Source of the DNA: Chenopodium formosanum
Lineage: Eukaryota > Streptophyta > Magnoliopsida > Caryophyllales > Amaranthaceae
Length of the DNA: 64,000 bases
NCBI GenBank assembly: GCA_024500155.1
Contig: CM044879.1
Coordinates: 9,119,572 to 9,183,571 of the forward strand
Direction: 5' to 3'
The position numbers and the translations under genes were made by a program. The notes below the pieces were generated by a model. It was not told the origin of the DNA, did not search any database, and saw only the letters and a list, made by a program, of their open reading frames with translations. The stretch's first letter is position 1; each line of letters starts with the position of its first letter. This document shows positions 44,646 through 57,500 of the stretch, piece by piece.

Positions 44646-46100
44646 CAGGGGCGGAGCTAAGGGGGGCTGGCAGGGGCCCGACCCCTGTAGCCCAACCCAA
44701 CGGCCCTTAATTTTCTTATTTGACCCCTGCAGTATTTTTGAAATATATACTGATGAGCTTCTTCAGTTATTTTATTGGCTCAGTTGTTAAGAGTGCATAG
44801 AAATGATACACAACTAACACAAGGTCTAAGGTAAAAACCTAGCATAGACTTTTTACTTTTATTTTTTTTGGAGAAATGTTAACACAATCACCCAAAGATG
44901 CTTTTACTACTTTAATTTTTAATTCCATAAGCTTCCTCAGAACTTCAACCATATTAGATCATTCAACTTTTTTTTTTCCGCCCAAGTTCTCTACTAACTT
45001 CTTCAACTCTTTTATAAGTGATCTTTTTATAAATTAAAAAAAAAAAAAAAAAAATCTTCAATCTTCTAATTGTATTTAATCATGTATTTTTTTTTTTTTA
45101 TAAATTACCGCAATTTCTATCTTACTCCTGGAGTACCGTGCACATGGTACTCCAGATTTTATAAATTCATGTTATTTTGATATTAACTTCTTATACTTTC
45201 AATTTATATATATGTTATTTTAAAATAAATGTATGTTATTTTGCGTTTTTTCTCAGTTATCTTCCTCCCATACTCTCTCTTCCTTTCTCAGCTACTCCAA
45301 CTCAAAATCACACACATTCTCTTCCCTTCTTCATCCAATTTTCTGGGTTTCCCAAAAATCAACCTCTCACTCTATCTCTCTTCCTCTCACTACTCCAATT
45401 CTAAATCAAAGACACTTTCTCCCTCCTCTTTTCTTCTTCCAATTTTCTGGGTTTCTTAGAAATAAATTGATTTGAAGCCATTTAAGGGTTCAAATGTGTT
45501 CATGTCAAGAAATTTAGTATCTCTTGAAGTGTTCGATTCTCTTTAAACTCAAAGCTGCTAATGTTATTTTGATGTAAAACTTATTATTATTTCAATTTAT
45601 ATACATGTTATTTATAAATAAGTACTTGTTATTTTGTAAATTAAAAATAGCATGAATGGAGGTTGAAGTAAATAAGTAAATAACATATTGTTGTAACAAA
45701 ATAATTAAATAACACAACATTTAAGCAAAATAACAAAAAGTGTACGCAAAATAACTCAAACATATTTGTAAGGAATACCATGATCCATTGTACTCCAGGA
45801 GTATATAATACTAATTAATAAATTACCGCCTTATTCTAAAAAATTTTATTCTTTTTGTCTAATTGTTCAGTAATAGTTTGTCCATAGATCACCAATTTTT
45901 TGTTTGGTTGTCAACAAGTAAATTTTACACCTAATTTATACATAGAAAATGAAATTGCCAATTATTTCAACATACAATCTACTATTGCCGACATTGTTTC
46001 TATGAAAAATCATAAAATGCAATTTAGTAAAAAATTATTATATTATTATATTGATTCAACAATCGGCCCGCCTAACTTAAAAATCCTGGCTCTGCCCTTG
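44646..46100. mobile_element. Non-autonomous hAT-like element
   Basis: The ends CAGGGGCGGAGCTA and inverse TGGCTCTGCCCTTG are flanked by ttcaaaag / gtcaaaag, 7 of 8 bases alike, as in hAT 8-bp duplications. No transposase is seen; a 114-codon open stretch at 45900-46244 crosses its end and is not called a gene. Confidence 0.75.
45124..45802. mobile_element. TIR element with captured CT-rich fragment
   Basis: actcctggagtaccgtgcac is matched inversely by ...gtactccaggagt near 45800. Between them is CT-rich sequence at 45240-45470 with an imperfect tandem duplication of about 100 bp (each unit ends ccaattttctgggtttc). It looks like a captured 5' UTR or first exon. Confidence 0.6.
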
Positions 46101-46147
46101 GTCAAAAGGCAATTTTCAAAAAACTTTTATAATGAGTTTTATATAAA

Positions 46148-46215
46148 AGAAAATTTTAACCCTAAAAAGCTCTTTTACAAAGGGGTAAAAGAGCTTTTTA
46201 GGGTTAAAATTTTCT
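46148..46215. repeat. Perfect 30-bp hairpin
   Basis: 46148-46177 is exactly complementary to 46186-46215 (agaaaattttaaccctaaaa and on), with an 8-base loop caaagggg. Confidence 0.92.
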
Positions 46216-46324
46216 GCTATTTACCAAACACCAAAATTAGCTAATTAATATGGTCAAACCTCTAATAATGTTAAATAAGATAAAAGTTTTTCAAAAAGCT
46301 CTTTATCAAACAAGGCCAAACACG

Positions 46325-46598
46325 GAGGAGATTTTAAATGGTGAGATGACTTTTAGTACCAAATTGACATTGGTGCCAAATTGTTTTCAACTTTGACATT
46401 AGTGCCAAATTGACAAATGTGTGATCAAACCTTATAATTGTCCCACTGACTTGCTGGCTGGCAAGAAAGTTCATTCCCTAGCGCTAGCATGTTTTGAAAA
46501 CTCAACGTCAATTATATTGAATGAAAATTTCCAAGAACTAACAATAACAGAATTCATGATCCAGTGTTTTCATTTTTCAATTATTTCATCTCGCCATC
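46325..46598 (+). promoter_or_regulatory. CRK upstream region with TTGAC cores
   Basis: TTGAC occurs at 46364-46368, 46393-46397 and 46410-46414, within direct repeats of ccaaattgacattggtgcc. TTGAC is the core of the W box bound by WRKY factors, which commonly regulate CRK genes. None has the full TTGACC/T form. No clear TATA box. Confidence 0.35.
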
Positions 46599-47391
46599 AT
46601 GTTGCACCTCTTGTTTATGCTATTATCTTTGCTTGGCACTTCAACTGCTTCTTTTCCAATAACCATAAACTATAATGTATCCGATTGTTATAGTTCATCA
46701 TTATACCCTCTAAATGGCACGTTCGAAACCAATTTCAATCATATGCTCTCAACTTTAGTATCTCAAATTTCAAGTACCAAAAACGGTTTTCTTAAACACA
46801 AGCAAGGTTTGGACAATCAAGATGTTGTTTACGGTCTTGCCTTGTGTCGAGGTGATTTGTATCCTGACGAGTGTCATGATTGTATTCAAATGGCAAGCAA
46901 CCAAATAAAAAGTATGTGTCCAAGAGCAATGCAAGCAATATTATGGAAGGAACCTTGCATGATTCAGTACTCTAACCAATCAATTTTCTCTGTTTTACAA
47001 GAACAACCTTGGCAAGCACTATATAACAGTAATAACGTCACTAACCAAGGGGATGATTGGATTACAGTGCTCCGTAGCTCAGTGAATGAGGTAACACTGA
47101 AAGCAGCTACTAACAAGTCCGGTAACATGTATGACACAAATGTGGCGTGGTTTACATCCAAGAATACATCATTGTTCAGTTTAGCTCAATGTACTCCGGA
47201 CTTGTCAATGAGCAATTGCCTTCAGTGCTTCAGTACAGCTATATCTCAACTAAATGAATATTTTCAAGGGGGAGGAATAATGCTAATGCCTAGTTGTACG
47301 CTTCGGTATGAGTTTTACCAGTTTTTTCATATGAAAAATTCATCTATAAGCTTGGCTCCTCCTCCAACAAATACTTTAAGTAAAAATCGAG
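46599..47391 (+). CDS. CRK exon 1: signal peptide and two DUF26 domains
   Basis: The ATG opens a hydrophobic leader (MLHLLFMLLSLLGTSTAS). DUF26 domain one has CRGDLYPDECHDC and domain two has CTPDLSMSNCLQC, both exact C-X8-C-X2-C. Several N-glycosylation sequons (for example NVSD, NGTF, NVTN, NKSG, NTSL, NSSI) fit an extracellular part. The donor is GAG|GTATGT after residue 264. Confidence 0.93.
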
Positions 47392-47697
47392 GTATGTAAA
47401 TGTTTAATTTTACATTTTTACACACGCTTACTAGGTAGACCACTGCATAACGCTTATTGTGCACTCGTGGATATTACTCCTTCTATTTCAAAACAATTAT
47501 TAACACATCACTCAGATTTGACACACTTGTCAATGCATTATGAGTTTACTATCTATATAACTAATATTATACTTAACTAGCCTTCTGACCCGTGCAATGC
47601 ACGAGTTATTCATATAAAATTGTATTGAGAGATAAGTAAGGAAATATCAGTAAATCGTTATAGGTTATAATATGTAATCAATTAAAATTTTGGAACT

Positions 47698-47757
<60 letters not shown>

Positions 47758-50700
47758 CTTAAATAGAAGGTGGAAGTGTTAAAATTAAAGAGATGATAGG
47801 AAAATGTTGAATAATTAAAGGGGAGAGAAGAAGATGAAGAGATGAAGTATAGGTTTAGTGAAAGAATTAAAAAAAAAATGGTGTAATAAATAATTAATAG
47901 TGTAAGATGACATGTGGCACTATGGTTAGAGAAGTGTAATAAAATGGATGGGGACATGTGTCTTTCTTAGTTTCTTGGTTATACTTTTTAAATACTAAGT
48001 ATAGATATAGAAGTATAGATTACCGCTTAATTAAGGTTTTTTTCTTCTTAAGAGGACACTTGATAAAGTTTGGATCTTTTACCAAAATAGCTACTTTAAC
48101 CAAAATATTTACCAAAATGACTATTTTTAAAATCTAATTCCCAAACTAGCTACTCCCTCCGTCCCAAAAAGAACGACCCATTTGGCCAAAACTTTGTCCC
48201 AAAAAAATGACCCATTTGCATTAAAACACCCATCAATTTGCTACAATATTTGTGCAAAATTAGCTTCCCCATATAAAAATTTGATTTTCCATGTAATTTT
48301 ATTACTTTTTCTCTCTATTTTTTTACAAACCCCATGTAAATTTATCTTTCCAATATATTTTTCCTTCTTTTTACTTAACTTCCTTAATACCCGCGTAATC
48401 AACCCAAATGGGTCGTTCTTTTTGGGACGGAGGGAGTATAATATTGACTAAATAATGCAAAAGATATGGAATACTATTTTTTTTTCCTCATTAAATCATT
48501 TGAATTGGTTTTCTAGATGAATTTTATTTTATTCAAAAATAATACTAAAAAACTCACTATTGAATATAATCGATTTGATTAAAGCTAGGTACTTCTCATC
48601 ATTCTATAATTTATAATTGTATATACTGTAGTGTTTAATTTTTTTAATTGCATATTTGATTACGTAAAAAAACTAATTTTTTTTTTTGCATGTGTTTGTA
48701 GGTTACATAACTATAGATGATGAATACATTCAGAGACCATGATAATGATGATATAATTAAACCTCTTTTAAAAAAATTATTATTCTGTTAATTTAGTTCA
48801 GAAGATCATTTGATTGCATATAGTATTTATCCAAGATAGGTGAAGACCATATTTGACTTTGAAGCTTATCAGCATAGCGAACTTCATTTGGGTATTTTAT
48901 CAAATTAAACACTCTTATGTGCAAGAGTATGTAGTGGGTTAAATCAAAAAATAAAATAAAAACAAAACAAAAACAACGGTTCAATTGGTAAAATACAAAA
49001 TTCCAAAATTAATAAATGATTAAATGGTAATGCATTATTTACTATTTAGTCAATGTTATAGCTAGGTATTTCCTTAAAAAAAAAATGTTATAGCTAGTTT
49101 GGGAATAACATTTTAAAAATAGCCATTTTGGTAAATATTTTGGCTAAAGTAGCTATTTTGGCAAAATATCCATAAAGTTTTAGTTTAGTGAAATTAATAC
49201 TCCCTTCGTCCCTAAATTACATTCCTCCTTTCTATTTTTAGTAACTTTGTTTTAGTAAATCAACTCTCTTTTTCTGTTTTATATTTAATGCTTTCTCACT
49301 CATCCTTACATAATCTCACTCATAATCCTTGTGCCAAATTACAATGAATATAATTGGTTAAAAATTTTCAATTAGGAGTATGTGATTGGTCCTTTTTTTT
49401 TTGCAAAAGGTTGATGACATGTCATGAGTAATAACTAATCTATCTTTGTACTTCCCATTGCATTATCTAATTATTGTTATTTATCTTATTCTTCCCTCCT
49501 TAATTCCCGTGTAAATTTCCAAATAGGAATGTAATTTAGGCACGGAGGGAGTAATAATTTTTTTTTCTCTCACATCCATTATTTTTGTTATAAGTTATTA
49601 ACGCAACTATCTTTTTCTTACATTGTAGAAGTATAATTTATCAATAATTCAACTACGTTACTCAATTACCTCTTTTAATTAAGTCAACTAAATCACCTAA
49701 AGTGTATGGTAATTGATGTGTAAAACCCCTCCCAAAAAAAAAAAAAAAAAAACAGAGTATTTTGAGATTAAATTTGAATAGTCTATTTTATTTTAAACGA
49801 GACACTTAAGTCTTTAAGTAAAGAAATAAATAATGTTACCTAAATTGTTCAATTAAAATAAAAATAAAGATAAAATAATGCTAATATGCTACGTAAATTA
49901 TAAGGTGGCCTACTAGCCTGGCCGATGTGTAACACTTAAAAAAATAATGCTACCTAAATCGTGTGTATTTAGTTGATTTGCAACAAAATTATACTCGTAC
50001 AAGCTCCCATATAAGAAGGTTCTAGGGAAAATAAAAGTCATTAATAGTTTTTTAGTTGATTGGTATATATTTTTCCAATCTTTGAATTAATTTTTTGACA
50101 GGAATTCCAATCTTTGAATTTGGAATGTCAAACAACAAGAAAATTAAAAGAATAATGATGTCATATATGCAATTTCTACGGGAAATTTTTATCATGAGAA
50201 AATGATACGTGTACAAAAAAGATTGGCGTAAACAATTTTTTTTTTTTGCTCTAGTTTTAGTCATAGATTTTACGTAGATTTAAGTCAAAGACTAAAAGTA
50301 GAATACGATTGGGAACTACTTCAACGTATTGCAAAATTGATGTTAGAAGCGTATACTGTATACACACTGCTCACTGTGTACACGTTGAACATCAAGCCTA
50401 GGTTTAGAAAACTTAAAGACTAAAAGCTATAAATAAAATGATATTATGTTCATTATTAGATTTTATGTTTGTTATGTTTCTTTGATATTAGGCTTAATGT
50501 TCAACATATGCACAATAAACACTATGCATATACCTCCACTATCCAACTATTGTGTAGGTATGGTAGTGGCAAGCATTTTTTTTTTTTTTTTTCATTTAAT
50601 AGGAGAAACTGGTTTTTAAATACTTTCCTCCATTAATGCATTATTGTGGGGCGAGGGTACAATTATTCTTATAGTGGGAAAAAGGAGAAGAGATATAAGA

Positions 50701-52271
50701 GAAAAAAAGTAATTAAAATTGGACATTTGATTTTAAGCTTATACTCCCTCTGTCTCTTTATTAGATGCCTATTTTTAGCATTTATTACTCATATAATAAA
50801 GAGAACTAACTTGTCAAAAAAAATAAAATAAAGAGAACTAGAGAAGTAGACATCTAATGAAGGGACGGAAGAAGTAGTATGATATAATAAAATGCAAAAA
50901 AATAAGAGTATATTAGGTATTTATAATGTAAACAGAAATATTTAAAATGAGGTATGATACACTATTTGTGAAACTTATTTAATAGACAATTGGTGGAATA
51001 TTAATTTAACTAATGAAACATTAATAATTTTTTTAATTTTAAAAGCCAAAAATATGAATGGCCAAGATTGATCTTTAATGATACTTAAAGGATTGAGATT
51101 AGAAACAATTAGAATGTCGACCTTATTAGCCATCGAAATGTCTTCCATAAATCAGAACTACTTCAAGTCAAAGTTTATATTGCCAAGTAGAACCTTAACT
51201 TCCGAAATTATTGAAGGCTTGAAGCATGGATTTCATTTTGCTATATATATTTTTCGGTCTACAGGAAAGAAAATAGCAGTTGCAGTCACTTTGCCAATGG
51301 TTGTATTAGGAATTATAACAACTGGCATTTGTTTCTTTAGAAAGAAAGCAAAGAAGTACTCTTCTCCAGATGTAAAAAATGGTAATCATCTCTGAGATCA
51401 TCTTTGGTATGCACAGTAATATATTTTTGGGTTTTTCTATATTTTTTTTCACTTTTTTACGTTGTGCCCCAACATATATAACTTTTTACCCTGTAACTCC
51501 AATATACTTTTTGTTTCCATATGGTAACCTTACCGTTATCCTGCCGTTAAAAATTCAGTTGTGGGGCCCACTCTCCATTTAGTAATATTTATTTTATCAA
51601 ATTGCTATTCCGTCAAAGGTTTCGGGGGCTATTTTGGGCCCTAGGGAGCCAAATTGAGTTCCGATTTGACAAAAAAACAACGTAAATGTCTCGTTTTGTG
51701 TGTTAAAATGTCAGTACGTAAATCGAGACATTTCTTAATAAGCAAAACGAGGCATTTACGTTATTTTTTTGCCAAATCTGAGTTCAAGTTGGACTCCTAA
51801 GATTCAAAAATAGCCCCCGAAACCTTTAACGGAAAAACAATTCGATAAAAAAAATATTAATAAATGGAGAGTGGGCCCCACTAACGGAATTTTTTAACGG
51901 CGGGATAACGGCAATGTTACCGTATGGAAACAAAAAGTATATTAAAATTACAGTGTAGAAAATCATACATGTTGGGGCACAACGTAGAAAAGTGAAAAAA
52001 AACAGGGTTACTGTATAGAAAAACCCTATATTTTTTTCACGTGAGCTCGAAGGACAACGATGTAGAAATTTCGTTTAAATTTTAATTAACTAGGGTAGTT
52101 GATATTCATGGATATAATAGTTTTAAGTTATGGAAATGAAATAAATTAAACTTATTAGCAACTAACCACCTTCGACCTAATTTTAAATTTTTTTTTTTTT
52201 TGAGGAAAACCTAATTTTAAATTGGTAACACTTAAATTACCTTTTCTGATTATTAAGTGGCTCTCTCATCC

Positions 52272-52320
<49 letters not shown>

Positions 52321-54534
52321 AGTGGCTCTCTCATTATTAAATGGCTAGCTTATACAGTACTCGTATGATTTATGGTGTTACAGTGCTAGGTGATTTGACA
52401 ACCGTGGAATCCTTGACTTTCGATCTTAAGACACTTGAAGTTGCCACAAACAACTATTCTTATAATCAAATACTTGGTCAAGGCGGCTTTGGTAGGGTCT
52501 ATAAGGTAACCAATTGCGACCTTCCTTTTAATTAAGTTTTAATTTTTTTAAGAACAAATAATATTGATAATGTAATACTCGTAATAAATTTTGAGCAAAA
52601 TATTAATATGAAAATAATTTATTTCATATACTAAATCTAATATATATATATATAAAGGGGAGTTTTTCCCGAGTTATTAGAGAGCCACGTAGGATCTAAT
52701 TTTCTCAGCGCGCCATGTAGGATTATAAATCTTTGTAATAGCCAATTAAATAAGAGATTATTAATTTCTTTTAAAATTAAATAATTCAAATGCCACGTAA
52801 GCAAAATTGGTGAATGAGATTTTTAAGTTTAAATTAATTAAATATTATCTTTTAATATTAGGGATTTTATCTAAATATATAACAAATTTTATCTCATAAT
52901 TACCAAAAAAAAAAAAAAAAAAAATCAAACAAACCGTGCATCGCACGGGCTTCATCTAGTATTTGATACATTTGACTTTTTTCACTCTTTATATACTCCG
53001 TATTAGATTTGATCATCGTTTTTTTAAGTAAAAAACAAGGTTAATTTTATCATCATGTTTTTATAAAATTATATATTTTTTTTTACTAACATTTAATCAT
53101 ATAAATCTAATCCATTGTTTCAAAAAAAATATAAATCTAATCTATTGTCAGACTTTTTCATGTGTGTCAAGTGTAATTGTGTTAATTATTTTAGGTTGGA
53201 TGGAGTATTATAATTTCTAAAAAATCTTATAAATTAATGAAACATATATGATTCAATCATAGTCTCTGTGACTAGTCTTACCACCTCCTAATAAGAAACC
53301 CCCTAGTCTGTCTTTTTTCTTCCTTTTTTTTTATCTTTTTTTTTTTGTACATCAGAGTCTTTTAATAATAGGAAAATTTGTCTGAAAGGAACATATATGT
53401 TTATTATTTTGTCTGGAAGCATCTTATATGGTCTAAAAGGATCTTATAAGTTTAATCTGCTGTTAATTGGGGGGAATTTAAGGTTGGAATATGGCAATAA
53501 TTGACTTTTTTCTCCGACTGACAAATTAATAGAGAATAGTGAATAGAATTGCTGGATTATTATTCATCAATAGGTAGAGTATTTATACAAAACCTAAGAA
53601 CATAAAATAGGAAACAATTTTCCTAAAAGATATACATAAATAATATCTTAACACATAATAAACCTAAATATATTATTCTCCTAATAAGATCAATACGGAA
53701 AATATATCACACATATATTTTCTGATATTATCTCTAACACCCTCCCGCAATCGTAACGGCAGTAACACGAACGTTGCGATTGGAAATTCTTCAAATTGTT
53801 GAAGCCGAGATGCACACTCTTGTGATGTCGAACTCTCACGTGACCTTAAAAATTGACCCTCTTTTTCTCTTTTCACAATGTCTCTCTAATTTCTCATTCT
53901 CTCTCTTCTGATTCCCATATGACACAAATCAAAAGAATGGAATTTGAGAGAAATCATGGATAAAAAGAAAAGGGGTAATTTTTGAGGTAATACAAGAGGT
54001 GAACATTGAAGAAAAAAGTCAATTATTGCTGGATTCCGACTTAAAGGTCCTCCAAAACAACAAAAACATACAAGTTTCTTCCAAACAAAATAGTGAACAT
54101 ATATGTCCCTTTAAGACAAATTTTTCTTTATAACATTGTGGTTTTTATTCTACTGAATAATATAAAATAAGAAATCTTTATCATTTGATTATTTCTAGAT
54201 AATATATAACTTTTATTAAAACGTTGGTCATCGGTTATCTTAGGGAACTCTGGCAAATGGACAAGAGATAGCAGTTAAAAGGCTATCAAAGGTATCTAGT
54301 CAAGGAGCAGAAGAATTCAAGAATGAGGTTATATTAATTGCCATTATTCAACATAGAAATTTGGTTAAGATATTGGGATTTTGTTTAGAAAGAGAAGAGA
54401 AGTTACTCGTCTATGAATATGTTCCCAACAAAAGCCTCAATTACTACTTATTTGGTAAGAAAAGATTGAAAATTTTACATTGAAATATAACTATCATAAT
54501 GTTTTAATGATGATATGGCTCATAATTGATGATT

Positions 54535-54570
<36 letters not shown>

Positions 54571-57500
54571 CTAAAAAATCAATTACATTACTTTATTATA
54601 ACTATAAAATAGTATTATCAACATTTTCTTAATTTACCAAATTTTTAGTTTTCATTTATGTAATTTTTACTAGGAGTATTATTTTTAGGATTTTTTTACT
54701 TTTACCACCAAAAAAATCAAAAAAATGTTTTTTACCAACAAAACTTCTAAAACTTTTATTTTACCACCAAATAAAAAATTAAAAGTTGTTTTTTACCGCC
54801 TGTCGTCAAAAACCTGACGGAATTTTTTAAATTCTTCCATTTTCGTGTAAAACACAAGCTCTTTAGGGGTTTTGGGGGCACTTTAGCCCTATGTGCCCAA
54901 TTTGAGGTCAAAATTGACAAAAAAATGATCGGAAATGCCTCGTTTTGCGTGTTTAAAAAAACCTCGATTTGCGTGAATACGCAAAGCGAGGCATTTCCAA
55001 TCATATTTTGTCAATTTTGACCTCAAATTGGACCCATAGAACCAAAGTGCCCCCTAAACCTATGAAAAACATATTTTGCGCACGAAATTCGAAAGACATT
55101 TTTTTAAGCCGTTATATTTAACGGTTTTCTTGACGTTTGGTGGTAAAAAATAATTTTTAGAAATTTTTTTTGTGGTAAAATAAAAGTTTTAGAAGTTTTG
55201 GTGGTAAAAAACAACTTTTTGATTTTTTTTGGTGGTAAAAGTCAAAATTTTCTTATTTTTAATGGTTTTTCGAAATAATTATTTTATATTGGATTAAAAT
55301 TTTCAAAAATTATATTTGCATTGTAGATGTTAGGACACTAATTGTGTTCATTTTAGAGAAAATTGTGAAAAAGGACCTTTTAAATGGTCGACTTTTTGAG
55401 AAAGGACCTTTTAAGTGAAAACTTGTGAAAAAAGACCTTTTAAGTTGTATTTTGTTTGTACGGGGTACTTGGGTAAGATTGTGAGATGGTCAACGCCGGA
55501 GCTCTGACGTTAACTATCACATGTTAGTCACGTGACTTATTTTTAATAAATAATAAAAAAATTCCCCAAAATTTCCCCCTTTCCCTACCTTCGTGAGCAT
55601 ACTATATGAAAGGGTTAGGTCAAGAAATGAGGGAAATTTTTTATTTATTTATTTTTAAAAAAGACACATGACTAATACATGATAGTCAACCCCGAAGCTC
55701 CGGCATTGACCACCATGCAAGTTCACCCTAATACCCCATACAAACAAAATACATTTTAAAAGATCTTTTTTCACAATTTTCTCTTCATTTTATAACATGA
55801 AAAAATAAACTGATCGATCACATTGTACATCATTAAAATAATGTGGTCGCCATTTTTCAAACGACCGCGGTATGTATAATGTGGTCGACACATTGTATAC
55901 CATTTTTTGAATTTTTATTTTAATTAATAAATACAATGCCCTTTATCATTAAAATACTTTTGTTTTTTATTTAAATAAAATACAGGTCATTTTCTCAAAA
56001 AGATTCGACTAACAATTACTCTTACTCATTATTTGTTTTATTTGTTTGTCTTAATGAGTCGAATGAATTAATAACTTAGATATTTGTTGACAGATCGAAA
56101 ATTATAATATTTAATCATTTAGGGCCTGTTGTCTTACGTTGAAATTCAATTCAGCTGAGTTCAGTTAAGTTCAGTTTAGTTCAGTTCAGCTCAATTCAGT
56201 TCAGTTCAGTTCAGCTCCTAATTTCCTTCTCTTATAAAATATTCAGTTCAGTTCAGCTGAGTTCAGTTCAGTTCAGTTCAGCTGAGTTCAGTCAATGAGA
56301 ACAGGCCCTTAATGTATTACTTTTTTTTTTTAAAGCCTAATTCCAGACTGCCATCTTTAAATTCCTTAGTCATTAATTAGCGAAAAAACTAAGAAAAATC
56401 AACACCCCGAAAATATGGAATTAAGTAGATTAGGTCCCGTGCCATGCACGGTAATTTCACTAATTTCACTATTATTCTAAATTCAACACTATATATGATA
56501 GCAAATGAAAATAAAACCTTTTGTAGTATACAGTTTTTCTTCTTAGTTTAAGTATAAAATGAAATGAAATCTGAATTATAATAAAAGAGCGGATTAGACA
56601 AATAAGTGTTGTAAAAATTTTAATTTGGCATCGTTTTTTCTTAATAACAAAATAAATAATTAAGTATTTTAACAGTGTATTTGCATTCTCGTGCATATAA
56701 GAATGTAAGACATCTGACAGTTATATTCTAACAAATATGATATGATAAAATAGATATCTCGAGATAAAAGTTTACATAGGTTGAAATCTTAATTAATCAA
56801 TTTGTCTTACATGATTTACACATATAGAGTATTGGATATACATCATATACTGCATACAAAAATATATCGTATTGGACATTTAAAGGTATATATAAATACT
56901 ACTTATGAAGATATTTAAATGTATAAAAAAATATGCACTCCATATGATATACAAAGTAAAAGATATAGAATAATATTTTATGCAAAAAAAAAAAAAAAAA
57001 AATAATAAATAAATAAAGAAAGAAAATATGTAAATATTTTTTTAAGAAGTGAATCACCGTTATATGATTTGGTGAATATATTTTTTAAGAAAACGAATCA
57101 CAATTACGTAAAGAAGTGAATATTTTTTTTTTTTAAGAATACATATAAAAAAAAAGTTCTAGAAGGAAAAAACAATACCAAGAAGTGACACGTGTCATTC
57201 TTGGTGTCTGTTTTAATATTATGTTATTGATTATCAAAATAGCAATGTGTTTAATAAAAGTACTACTCACATGCACATGACTTAAAAATCCTAGCTTAGG
57301 GCCTGTTTACATTTACTTAATTTCATTTCAGTTCTATTTAGTTTAACTCCAATCAGTTCAGTTCAGTTCCGCTCCAATTGGTTCAGTTCAGCTCCTAATT
57401 TCCCTTATTAAATATTCATTTCAGCTTAGTTCAGTTCAGTTTAGCTCGAATCAGTTCAGTTCAGCTCCAATCTGTTCAGCTCAGTTCAATAAATATGAAC

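Larger units (their letters stand above)
44458..46316. mobile_element. Larger TIR element enclosing the hAT-like element
   Basis: ggaccttgtttggtaataag at the left and tatcaaacaaggcca at the right are inverse matches. The target duplication is not clear, and the superfamily is uncertain. Confidence 0.5.

Noticed and set aside
48182..48451. 89-residue hydrophobic protein
   Set aside because: Wholly inside a Stowaway MITE and crossing its end; no other support.
56121..56309. TTCAG repeats as a CRISPR-like array
   Set aside because: Pentamers without spacers, inside a TIR element of a plant genome.
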